Shown here in pieces: positions 1 through 6,575 of a DNA stretch of 32,552 nt. Under the pieces are notes generated by a model. It was not told the DNA's origin, searched no databases, and was given only the letters and a program-made list of their open reading frames with translations. Source of the stretch: Phenylobacterium sp. (lineage in GTDB: Bacteria > Pseudomonadota > Alphaproteobacteria > Caulobacterales > Caulobacteraceae). The position numbers were made by a program, and so were the translations under genes. The stretch is taken from positions 1-32,552 of the forward strand of contig JAQGIV010000096.1 in NCBI GenBank assembly GCA_028290945.1, read 5' to 3'. How positions within the stretch are numbered: the stretch's first letter is position 1; every line of letters begins with the position of its first letter.

Positions 1-83
1 TGGGGCTGCCGGTGGTGCGGACCATCGCCTGGACCGCCAGCATGGTCGGCATCGTCACGGTGATCGTGGCCTTCTTCCAGTGA
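1..83 (+). CDS. C-terminal end of a small membrane protein (5' partial)
   Basis: Only the last 26 codons are inside the window (complete codons from base 3), ending in TGA at 81-83. They encode one hydrophobic helix (V-R-T-I-A-W-T-A then about 17 apolar residues ending A-F-F-Q), so this is the last membrane segment of an integral membrane protein. The pattern of a Pro, an Arg-Thr and an aromatic before the terminal helix resembles the end of MAPEG-family proteins, but 26 residues cannot settle the family. The next gene starts 9 bases downstream, so the two may be co-transcribed. Confidence 0.55.
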   Translation, partial: GLPVVRTIAWTASMVGIVTVIVAFFQ

Positions 84-92
84 GAGAATGAT

Positions 93-1370
93 TTGCGCGA
101 CGGCGGACGCTTAGGCGCGGCGATTGAAGTCCTCACCGAGATCGAGACCCGCCACCGGCCTGTCCGCCTCGCGCTGAAGTCCTGGGGAGAGTCCGCCCGC
201 TACGCCGGGGCGAAGGACCGCGCCTTCGTCTCCGGCCTGGCGCTGGATGCGCTGCGCAAGCGCCGCTCGCTGGCCTGGCGGATGGGCGAGGAGGGCCCCC
301 GCGCCGCGGTGCTGGGCGCGCTCGGCCTGCTCTGGGCCTGGCCGCTGGACCGCATCGCCGAAGCCGCCGCCGACGAGCCGCACGGCCCCGGCCCGCTCAC
401 CGACGCCGAGCGCCAGGCGCTGACCAGCCCGCGCGATCTCGCCGACGCCCCGCCGCCGGTGCGCGGCGACTACCCCGACTGGCTGGACGCCTCGCTGGAG
501 CGCGCCTTCGGCGAGGCCCGGGCGGAGGAGGGGGCGGCGCTTTCCGAGCGCGCGCCGGTCGACCTGCGGGTCAACCTGCTGAAGACCGATCCGGCCCGCG
601 CGCTGAAGGCGCTGGCCTCGCTGGACGCCCAGCCCGTGGACGCCCTGCCCACGGCGCTGCGCATCGCGGCCCCGGATCCCATGACCCGCGGTGGGGCGGT
701 GGAGACCATCCCGCAGTTCTCCAAGGGCTGGTTCGAGGTGCAGGACCTGGGCTCGCAGATCGCCGCGGCCTCGGCCGGCGACGTGGCCAAGAAACAGGTG
801 CTCGATCTCTGCGCCGGCGGCGGCGGCAAGACGCTGGCGCTGGCCGCGGCCATGGGCTCCACCGGCCAGATCTATGCCTATGACTCAGACGCCCGCCGGC
901 TCACCGACACCATCCGCCGCGCCGACCGCGCGGGCGTCCGCAACCTGCAGGTCCGCTCGCCGGTCAATCCCGAGCCGCTGAAGGGATTGGAAGCCAAGAT
1001 GGACGTGGTCTTCCTCGACGCCCCCTGCACCGGCACGGGCTCGTGGCGGCGCCATCCCGACACCAAGTGGCGGCTGACCCCCGAAACCCTCGCCAAGCGG
1101 ATCGCCGACCAGGACCAGGTGCTCGACGAAGGCGCGGCCTTCGTGAAGCCGGGCGGGCGGCTGGTTTATGTCACCTGCTCGGTGCTGCCGGACGAAGACG
1201 AGGACCGCGTCGCGGCCTTCCTGGAACGCCATCCGGAGTTCGCCGTGGCGCCCGCCACCGACGACCCCAAGCTTGCGAAACACCTCACCCCTGACCAGTT
1301 CCTGCGGCTGTCGCCGCGCACCGCCGGGACCGACGGCTTTTTCGTCGCCGTGCTCACGAAACCCCGCTAA
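93..1370 (+). CDS. rsmB: RsmB/NOP-family rRNA cytosine-C5 methyltransferase
   Basis: A 425-residue SAM-dependent RNA m5C methyltransferase, expected to modify 16S rRNA in the cytoplasm. The N-terminal ~80 residues look like the NusB-type RNA-binding domain of RsmB. Motif I DLCAGGGGKT begins near residue 238. The motif IV DAPC cysteine is C312 and the VTCS cysteine is C362; in this family the second is the nucleophile and the first helps release the product. The length is close to E. coli RsmB (about 429). The start is a TTG preceded by GAGAG about 7 bases upstream; no ATG in frame gives a complete NusB-like region. guaA follows after 9 bases, suggesting one transcript. Exact target base is inferred; other RsmB/NOP members modify other sites. 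Confidence 0.88.
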   Translation: MRDGGRLGAAIEVLTEIETRHRPVRLALKSWGESARYAGAKDRAFVSGLALDALRKRRSLAWRMGEEGPRAAVLGALGLLWAWPLDRIAEAAADEPHGPGPLTDAERQALTSPRDLADAPPPVRGDYPDWLDASLERAFGEARAEEGAALSERAPVDLRVNLLKTDPARALKALASLDAQPVDALPTALRIAAPDPMTRGGAVETIPQFSKGWFEVQDLGSQIAAASAGDVAKKQVLDLCAGGGGKTLALAAAMGSTGQIYAYDSDARRLTDTIRRADRAGVRNLQVRSPVNPEPLKGLEAKMDVVFLDAPCTGTGSWRRHPDTKWRLTPETLAKRIADQDQVLDEGAAFVKPGGRLVYVTCSVLPDEDEDRVAAFLERHPEFAVAPATDDPKLAKHLTPDQFLRLSPRTAGTDGFFVAVLTKPR

Positions 1371-1379
1371 CGGACCGCC

Positions 1380-2963
1380 ATGACCGAGACCGCTTCCGTC
1401 CCCGATCACGCCAAGGCGCATGAGAAAGTCCTGATCGTCGATTTCGGCAGCCAGGTGACCCAGCTGATCGCCCGTCGGCTGCGGGAGATCGGCGTCTATT
1501 GCGAGATCCATCCCTACGACAAGGTCGAGGCGATGCTGGAGGGCTTCGGCCCCAAGGCGGTGATCCTCTCCGGCGGCCCGGCCAGCGTGCATGAGGCCGA
1601 AAGCCCGTCGGCCCCGCAGCAGGTCTTCGAGCTCGGCGTCCCGGTGCTCGGCATCTGCTACGGCGAGATGACCATGGCGGCCCAGCTCGGCGGCGCCGTC
1701 GAGGGCGGCCACGACCGCGAGTTCGGCCGCGCCGAGATTCTCATCGAGCGCGCCTCGCCGCTGCTCGAAGGCCTCGGCGAGCCCGGCCACAAGGAGCCGG
1801 TGTGGATGAGCCACGGCGACAAGATCACCGCCATCCCGCTGGGCTTCGAGATCGTCGCCGCCTCGGAGGGCTCGCCCTATGCGGTCATCGCCGACGAGGC
1901 CCGCCGCTTCTACGGCATCCAGTTTCACCCGGAGGTGGCCCACACCCCGCGCGGCGCGCTGATGCTGCGCAACTTCACCCACAGGATCGCCGGCTGCCAC
2001 GGCGACTGGACCATGGCCTCGTTCCGCCAGGAGATGGTCGCCAAGATCCGCGCCCAGGTGGGCGACGGCCGGGTGATCTGCGGCCTCTCCGGGGGGGTGG
2101 ATTCCTCGGTCGCCGCGGTGCTGATCCACGAGGCGATCGGCGAACAGCTGACCTGCGTCTTCGTCGACACCGGCCTGCTGCGCCTCAACGAGGCCGAGCA
2201 GGTCGTCACCATGTTCCGGGATCACTACAATATCCCGCTGGTGCATGTTGATGCGGCTAAGGAATTCCTCGGCGCCCTGGCCGGCGTTTCCGACCCGGAG
2301 ACCAAGCGCAAGGCCATCGGCAAGGTGTTCATCGACATCTTCGACCGCGAGGCCGCCAAGGTCGAGGGCGCCGCCTTCCTGGCGCAGGGCACCCTCTATC
2401 CGGACGTCATCGAGAGCGTCTCGGCGCGCGGCGGGCCCAGCCAGGTGATCAAGAGCCACCACAATGTCGGCGGCCTGCCGGACTACATGAAGCTGAAGCT
2501 GGTCGAGCCGTTGCGCGAGCTGTTCAAGGACGAGGTTCGGGCGCTGGGCGTCGAGCTCGGCCTGCCGCCGGCCTTCGTCGGCCGCCATCCGTTCCCGGGT
2601 CCGGGCCTGGCCATCCGCATCCCCGGCGCAGTCACCCCGGAAAAGGTCGCCGTGCTGCAGAAGGCCGACGCCATCTACCTCGATGAGATCCGCAAGGCGG
2701 GCCTCTACGACAGCATTTGGCAGGCCTTCGCCGTGCTGCTGCCGGTGCGCACCGTCGGGGTCATGGGCGACGCCCGCACCTACGACGAGGTCTGCGCCCT
2801 GCGCGCCGTCACCTCCACCGATGGCATGACGGCGGACTTCTTCGAGTTTCCCTGGGAGGTGCTGGGCCGCGCCGCCACCCGCATCATCAACGAGGTCAAG
2901 GGCATCAACCGCGTCGTCTACGACGTGACCTCCAAGCCGCCGGGGACCATCGAATGGGAATAG
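1380..2963 (+). CDS. guaA: GMP synthase (glutamine-hydrolysing)
   Basis: GuaA converts XMP to GMP using ATP and glutamine, the last step of guanine nucleotide synthesis. The 527-residue protein has the full two-domain layout. The class I glutamine amidotransferase has nucleophile C93 in GICYG and the His-Glu pair in QFHPEV (H183, E185). The ATP-pyrophosphatase domain has the P-loop SGGVDSS starting at S237. The GMP synthase dimerisation domain ends in KPPGTIEWE. The residues after GICYG read E-M-T-M rather than the common M/Q-Q form, a local variation outside the catalytic triad. The stop codon lies inside a 20-bp sequence repeated at 5283-5302: the 3' end of this gene is the apparent attachment site of the island that follows. 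Confidence 0.98.
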   Translation: MTETASVPDHAKAHEKVLIVDFGSQVTQLIARRLREIGVYCEIHPYDKVEAMLEGFGPKAVILSGGPASVHEAESPSAPQQVFELGVPVLGICYGEMTMAAQLGGAVEGGHDREFGRAEILIERASPLLEGLGEPGHKEPVWMSHGDKITAIPLGFEIVAASEGSPYAVIADEARRFYGIQFHPEVAHTPRGALMLRNFTHRIAGCHGDWTMASFRQEMVAKIRAQVGDGRVICGLSGGVDSSVAAVLIHEAIGEQLTCVFVDTGLLRLNEAEQVVTMFRDHYNIPLVHVDAAKEFLGALAGVSDPETKRKAIGKVFIDIFDREAAKVEGAAFLAQGTLYPDVIESVSARGGPSQVIKSHHNVGGLPDYMKLKLVEPLRELFKDEVRALGVELGLPPAFVGRHPFPGPGLAIRIPGAVTPEKVAVLQKADAIYLDEIRKAGLYDSIWQAFAVLLPVRTVGVMGDARTYDEVCALRAVTSTDGMTADFFEFPWEVLGRAATRIINEVKGINRVVYDVTSKPPGTIEWE

Positions 2964-2965
2964 GG
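2946..2965 (+). repeat. Left attachment-site-like direct repeat (attL) in the 3' end of guaA
   Basis: Reads ACCATCGA-AT-GGGAATAGGG and covers the final codons and TAG stop of guaA. The same sequence with GC in place of AT recurs at 5283-5302, in the same orientation (18 of 20 identical, the two mismatches adjacent). Matching stops abruptly on both sides, as expected for a recombination core. Confidence 0.75.
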
Positions 2966-2966
2966 G

Positions 2967-3173
2967 ATGGAGTTCGGAATGGCGGCATCGCACTTGGAGT
3001 CGAACGGCAACGCAGCGATCCTCCGCATTCAAGGATGGTCGGCAGGCGAGAGTGGCCTGAGGGTCTTCGGTTCATTTTCGCTGATGAAATCTCAGCAGGC
3101 TAGGCAATAATTCCGCTAGCACCGTCTCCGATTCGGGCTTGATGTTAGGAACAAAACGAGTACACAGAAGGTC
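2967..3173 (+). other. Intergenic stretch between attL and the methyltransferase gene
   Basis: About 200 bases with no convincing gene. A 47-codon open frame (ATG 2967 to TAA 3110) begins 3 bases after the guaA stop, but it has no ribosome-binding site and no recognisable similarity. A weak inverted repeat (GCTGA 3080-3084 / TCAGC 3092-3096) is present. The methyltransferase promoter must lie here; TTGATG near 3140 with TACACA at 3161-3166 is a poor candidate that would leave almost no leader. Confidence 0.4.
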
Positions 3174-4400
3174 ATGGGATCGAACATTGTTGAGAAGGCG
3201 CAGCACGATCTGAAGCGGTTCTACACGCGGACTGCGGTGGGCGAGCTTCTGGTCGAACAACTCGGCGACATCGATCCGATTAAGGTGCTCGACCTGGGCG
3301 CCGGTGAAGGCTCGCTTTCCGTGGCGGTCGTCCGTCGCTGGACCGGCGCCGAGTCGGTAACTGTTGATCTTGACCCGTCGGTTATCGACATCCTTCACGC
3401 GAATATTCTTGGGGCCGGCGCCAACCGCCATCTCCACCACATCCACGATATTCTAGACCCCGCCTTGCCCATAGCGCTGGAGAAGCACGGGGCGTTCGAC
3501 TTGGCCGTGTGCAATCCGCCATTTTTCCGACCGACCTGGAGCCGTGACCATGCGCAGATTTTCCAGGAAGCGAATCTCGCCGACGCCTGTCCCACGATTG
3601 CCGACGCCACGGCCGAGATTCTATTCTTGGCGCAGAACCTTCGTATGCTCCGTGACGGCGGTAAGGTCGCGCTGATCGTTCCCGACGGCCTAATTACCGG
3701 CTGGCGCACGATGTCATTTCGACGAACAGTGATGGAGCACCACAGTGTCGACTGCGTCATGCAATTACCAAACTACTCGTTCCACGATACAGAGGCGCGC
3801 TGCTTCATTCTCATTTTGACAAAGAACGCCGGGCCAACCAAGCGTGTGAAACTCCTTCGCTACGATTTGGAAACCGGCCTTTCCGACCCAATCTACGTCG
3901 GCCGTGACGAGGCCGAGCAACGGATGGACTTTGATTTCCACTCGACCCAATCGAGGCGCTCGGGCCACATTACGACGCTCCGTCAGATATGCGCCGAGGT
4001 GAGGCGGGGATCGATCGACACGGTGGCGCGCAAGACGGCGACGTTCCCGACGTTCCATACGACTGATTATCGCGAATTCAGCGATGGGCTGATAGCCCTT
4101 GCCGATGCAAGTGACCTCCCGGTTGGCCGAAGGCTCGTGATCGCGGAAGCAGGTGATATCCTCATGGCGAGGGTTGATCGCAGCCTGCATCTGAAGGTGG
4201 GGATTGTGATGAGCGGGAGCGCACCTGTCACGGACTGCATCTACCGAGTCCGCGTACCCCCGCCCCATCGGGTGCGCGCGTTCGACGCGTTGCGGTCACC
4301 GTCCGGCGCAGCCAGCCTTCTCGCTGTCACCAAGGGCGTGAGCGCACGACTGCTGGGCAAGGCCGATCTCCTCGACCTGCCGCTGCAGCTGCTGACTTAA
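3174..4400 (+). CDS. N6-adenine DNA methyltransferase with C-terminal target-recognition domain (M.TaqI-like, type II)
   Basis: A 408-residue gamma-class DNA methyltransferase, expected to methylate adenine N6 and protect host DNA. Motif X-like region is at residues 14-30, motif I DLGAGEG at 40-46, an acidic motif II (VTVDLDPS) near 62-69, and catalytic NPPF at 114-117. From about residue 262 it changes to a target-recognition domain of HsdS type: GDILMARV at 327-334, a TDCIYRVR strand near 353-360, and KGVSARLL at 387-394. Size and order match M.TaqI (about 420 residues). ATG at 3174 follows AGAAGG closely. It runs toward the HNH nuclease gene on the other strand and the two reading frames overlap by 4 bases. 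Codon use is more relaxed than in guaA. The recognition site cannot be read from sequence. An orphan methyltransferase is possible, but the adjacent nuclease argues for a pair. Confidence 0.88.
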   Translation: MGSNIVEKAQHDLKRFYTRTAVGELLVEQLGDIDPIKVLDLGAGEGSLSVAVVRRWTGAESVTVDLDPSVIDILHANILGAGANRHLHHIHDILDPALPIALEKHGAFDLAVCNPPFFRPTWSRDHAQIFQEANLADACPTIADATAEILFLAQNLRMLRDGGKVALIVPDGLITGWRTMSFRRTVMEHHSVDCVMQLPNYSFHDTEARCFILILTKNAGPTKRVKLLRYDLETGLSDPIYVGRDEAEQRMDFDFHSTQSRRSGHITTLRQICAEVRRGSIDTVARKTATFPTFHTTDYREFSDGLIALADASDLPVGRRLVIAEAGDILMARVDRSLHLKVGIVMSGSAPVTDCIYRVRVPPPHRVRAFDALRSPSGAASLLAVTKGVSARLLGKADLLDLPLQLLT

Positions 4401-5053
4401 TCCTTCTTCCCAAAATACTGAGCAAGGAAGTCGAGCGCTTGGCGCTTTTGGTCTAGGCTCGCTGCCTGGAGGATAGCGAGGAGGTTCACCTTCCCGGTAG
4501 CGCCGTCCCAGAAGTTTTTCTTCATGACCTGATGGCGACCGCATAGCGCCTGCCAGTGGGTCGGATCGCCGGGATCGGAATTCGGATCGACCGAATGAGG
4601 TGTCGTGTGGTCGGGCGTAAGCCTGACCGTGCCGCCACCGATCGGATCGATCGCGCTCTCCTTCAGGCCACACAGCTGACCATCTTCGCGCCATTCACAG
4701 GCGTCGCCGGCTCGCTCAAGCACCTTCCGCCACGTCGCTGGAGTCGGCTGCACGCGCTTGGCCGCAATCGCTCGCCGCTCCACGCTCGCCAGCACATACT
4801 CCTCGGGCTTCAATGCCTTCCAGTCCCGCCAAGAGAGGATCGTATAACCGCGATCGGTTCGCAGCTCCGAAAGCCGTTGGTGCCAGTTCTCCGGCTCCTT
4901 GCCCGTGACCGGATTGCGGGCGGCGGCGAGAATCTGCTCGCGCGTCACGACAAGACCGACGTCGTTGAGAAACATCGCCTCAAGCCGGGCGCGAACGGAC
5001 TTCTGATCATAGGTGGTGGTGTCTGAGCTGTAGATTTTTTCGACAGGAATCAT
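4397..5053 (-). CDS. Winged-helix/HNH endonuclease, likely restriction enzyme partner
   Basis: A 218-residue protein. Residues about 20-80 form a helix-turn-helix region (FLNDVGLVVTREQIL, then a W-x-x-R-L-S-E-L-R stretch) seen at the N-terminus of several HNH restriction enzymes. A beta-beta-alpha-metal HNH nuclease follows. Its likely zinc ligands are C119, C128, C171 and H174, the catalytic general base is H149 in TPDH, and the C-terminal part WQALCGRHQVMKKN spans 167-180. The canonical Asn of the usual N-L-Q-x-L-C motif is occupied by H166. ATG at 5053 (minus strand) is preceded by a G-rich run and AAATCAG. It converges on the methyltransferase gene with a 4-base overlap. Being next to the methyltransferase within an att-bounded island, it is best read as the cleaving half of a type II restriction-modification system. 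Activity is inferred. Confidence 0.82.
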   Translation of the reverse strand: MIPVEKIYSSDTTTYDQKSVRARLEAMFLNDVGLVVTREQILAAARNPVTGKEPENWHQRLSELRTDRGYTILSWRDWKALKPEEYVLASVERRAIAAKRVQPTPATWRKVLERAGDACEWREDGQLCGLKESAIDPIGGGTVRLTPDHTTPHSVDPNSDPGDPTHWQALCGRHQVMKKNFWDGATGKVNLLAILQAASLDQKRQALDFLAQYFGKKD

Positions 5054-5282
5054 CTGATTTCCCCCCCGAGGGCGCCATTCAGCCGCATGGAGGATCTGAG
5101 TCGAGTCTGGCTTAGACTCCTACTTCTTGGCGTCTCACCGGTTGATGATCGGGAGCAAATTCCGAATCGAAATGACATTTAGTGAAATCGATACCGTAGC
5201 CATTAGACGGTATTTCTGGTGGGATGCTGGTTATCGCGAGTCATAAATATAAATAAAATCAATGGTATAACTGTCCGATGAA
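5054..5282. other. AT-rich non-coding right end of the island, upstream of the HNH gene
   Basis: About 230 bases with no convincing gene. It has the lowest GC of the window, especially 5225-5275, and should hold the leftward promoter of the nuclease gene. A 31-codon open frame from ATG 5087 (+) resembles nothing known. The inverted repeat at 5191-5213 is the only clear structure. Confidence 0.6.
5191..5213. promoter_or_regulatory. Inverted repeat ATACCGT-N9-ACGGTAT, possible operator
   Basis: Perfect 7-bp arms (5191-5197 and 5207-5213) separated by 9 bases, about 140 bases upstream of the HNH start. Type II systems often delay nuclease expression by a controller protein binding such a dyad. 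No controller gene is visible here, so the nuclease's own winged-helix domain or a recombinase are alternative binders. Confidence 0.4.
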
Positions 5283-5302
5283 ACCATCGAGCGGGAATAG
5301 GG
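5283..5302 (+). repeat. Right attachment-site-like direct repeat (attR)
   Basis: Reads ACCATCGA-GC-GGGAATAGGG, matching the guaA 3' end at 18 of 20 positions. It ends 7 bases before the stop codon of the convergent outer-membrane protein gene (5310). Read in the guaA frame it would encode T-I-E-R-E-stop instead of T-I-E-W-E-stop, so recombination at the core could regenerate a nearly unchanged guaA. Confidence 0.75.
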
Positions 5303-5309
5303 CGCTAGC

Positions 5310-6575
5310 TCAGTAGGCGCTGCCCTTGGCCATGCAGGTGCTGCAGGTGGTCAGGGTCTGGGTGAGCCGCACGCCGATATAGGCGCCGCGCTCGCCGCCC
5401 ACCCGCTCGTGGGCCACGCTGATCGCCGCCAGGGTGCGCGAGGGCAGGGTGTAGCCCAGGCTCGCCGTGTAGAGCTCGTCCTTCTGCAGCGGATTGATCC
5501 GGTCGGTGGTCCACCGCTGGGTGGTGGTCAGGTCGAGGATCCACGGGCCGTCCATATATTCGGCCGAGCCGCTCAGGTACTGCCGGGTGCGGCCGGCGAA
5601 GCCCTGGAAATTGTCGCGCCGCACGCCCTCCACATAGAAGCGCAGCTGGCTGTAGCGCCCGCGCAGGGTGGCGTCGACGGAGCCGTGGACCGGGATGCTG
5701 ATGTCGGCGCCGAGCGTCGTCCAGACCTCGCCGCGCTGGGTCCTGAAGGTGCGGCCCCAGCGCACGGCGCTGGCCTGCCAGTTGAGGTGCGCCCAGTTGC
5801 CGACGGGCTTGTTCAGCACGTCCCAGGTCACCATCACGTTCTCCGGCCAGCGGGTGTTGCCGATGCCGCCGTTGTTGAGGTGGATCAGGCCCTCGTTGTA
5901 GGGCCAGCTCTGGTGCAGGAAGGTCCGGTCGACCATGAAGGCCGAGACGGACAGCTGCTTCCAGCCGCCGTCCTCGTCCTTGAAGACGTGGATCCGCTCG
6001 ATGCCCATCATCTCGGCGGGCTCGTAGCCCTGCTCGGACTCCGCGACCAGGTCGGCTGCCTGGAATCCCGGCAGCAGGGCGTAGCCGCGGCCGAAGTCCT
6101 GCACGAACTTTCCGATCCGGTAGTCGCCGTAGCGGACGTAGAGCTCCTTCATCTTGCCGCCCTCGCTGCGGCGCGGCCCCTGGTTGATGAACAGGTCCTT
6201 GTTCGGGTCGGTGGCCGGCAGCGGCTGCCTGGGCTTGAACTGGAACAGGCCGTCGATCGACAGGCCGTCGCTGAGTTGCACGATCAAGGTGGAGTCGACC
6301 CACAGCTTGGCGTCGGGTCCGCGGCTGGGCGGGCCGGCGGCCTGGAACCCGGCGTATTCGACCGTGGCGATGGTCTCCCAGGCGATCTTCGGCCAGACGT
6401 TCAGGCCCTCCATCGCCGCGGGCGGCGGGGCCGGCGGGGCCCGCGAGGCCGGCGAGGGCGCGGCGATGGTCGCCGCCGACTGCGCCATCGCCGGCGATCC
6501 TGCCGCCATGGCCGCCAGGGCGCCGGCGGCCAGGATGCGGCGGAGCCGGCGCCAGGCCTCAGTGCTGCGGCGCAT
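5310..6575 (-). CDS. Putative outer-membrane beta-barrel protein, linked to the multicopper oxidase
   Basis: A 421-residue exported protein. The N-terminus has Arg-rich residues, a hydrophobic core (ILAAGALAAMAAG) and an AMAQ cleavage site, i.e. a Sec signal peptide. The rest is rich in alternating aromatic/polar strands (for example LWVDSTLIVQLSDGLSIDG and YSQLRFYVEGVRR), typical of a porin-like barrel. I do not recognise the family; it does not look like CopB. The start at 6575 is supported by AAGGAGAG just upstream. A longer frame to 6635 would overlap the oxidase gene much more; the chosen start overlaps it by 17 bases, suggesting translational coupling. The C-terminus is odd: after the last apparent strand comes a tail with a C-x-x-C pair (TCSTC) ending in Tyr. 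A role in metal or substrate passage across the outer membrane is only inferred from the neighbour. Confidence 0.7.
   Translation of the reverse strand: MRRSTEAWRRLRRILAAGALAAMAAGSPAMAQSAATIAAPSPASRAPPAPPPAAMEGLNVWPKIAWETIATVEYAGFQAAGPPSRGPDAKLWVDSTLIVQLSDGLSIDGLFQFKPRQPLPATDPNKDLFINQGPRRSEGGKMKELYVRYGDYRIGKFVQDFGRGYALLPGFQAADLVAESEQGYEPAEMMGIERIHVFKDEDGGWKQLSVSAFMVDRTFLHQSWPYNEGLIHLNNGGIGNTRWPENVMVTWDVLNKPVGNWAHLNWQASAVRWGRTFRTQRGEVWTTLGADISIPVHGSVDATLRGRYSQLRFYVEGVRRDNFQGFAGRTRQYLSGSAEYMDGPWILDLTTTQRWTTDRINPLQKDELYTASLGYTLPSRTLAAISVAHERVGGERGAYIGVRLTQTLTTCSTCMAKGSAY

Larger units (their letters stand above)
2946..5302. mobile_element. guaA-integrated mini genomic island carrying a restriction-modification pair
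   Basis: The element is bounded by direct repeats at 2946-2965 and 5283-5302, the first being the last codons and stop of guaA. Inside are only two recognisable genes, a DNA adenine methyltransferase and a convergent HNH nuclease. Codon use is visibly less GC-biased than in guaA or in the gene to the right, and the right-hand flank is AT-rich (about 5225-5275). The 3' end of guaA is an established integration site for integrase-borne islands. No integrase, excisionase or relaxase is visible, so this is either a decayed island or one moved in trans. Boundaries are inferred from the repeat. Confidence 0.75.

Noticed and set aside
885..3032. 715-codon open frame on the minus strand across rsmB and guaA
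   Set aside because: It is antisense to two well-supported genes and rich in low-complexity Gly/Asp/His; such frames arise from the extreme GC bias at third positions.
2967..3110. 47-codon open frame directly after guaA
   Set aside because: No ribosome-binding site, no recognisable similarity, and it overlaps the att core; could be chance.
5087..5182. 31-codon open frame in the island's right end, considered as an integrase remnant
   Set aside because: No integrase motif (no R-H-R-Y residues) and no similarity can be seen.
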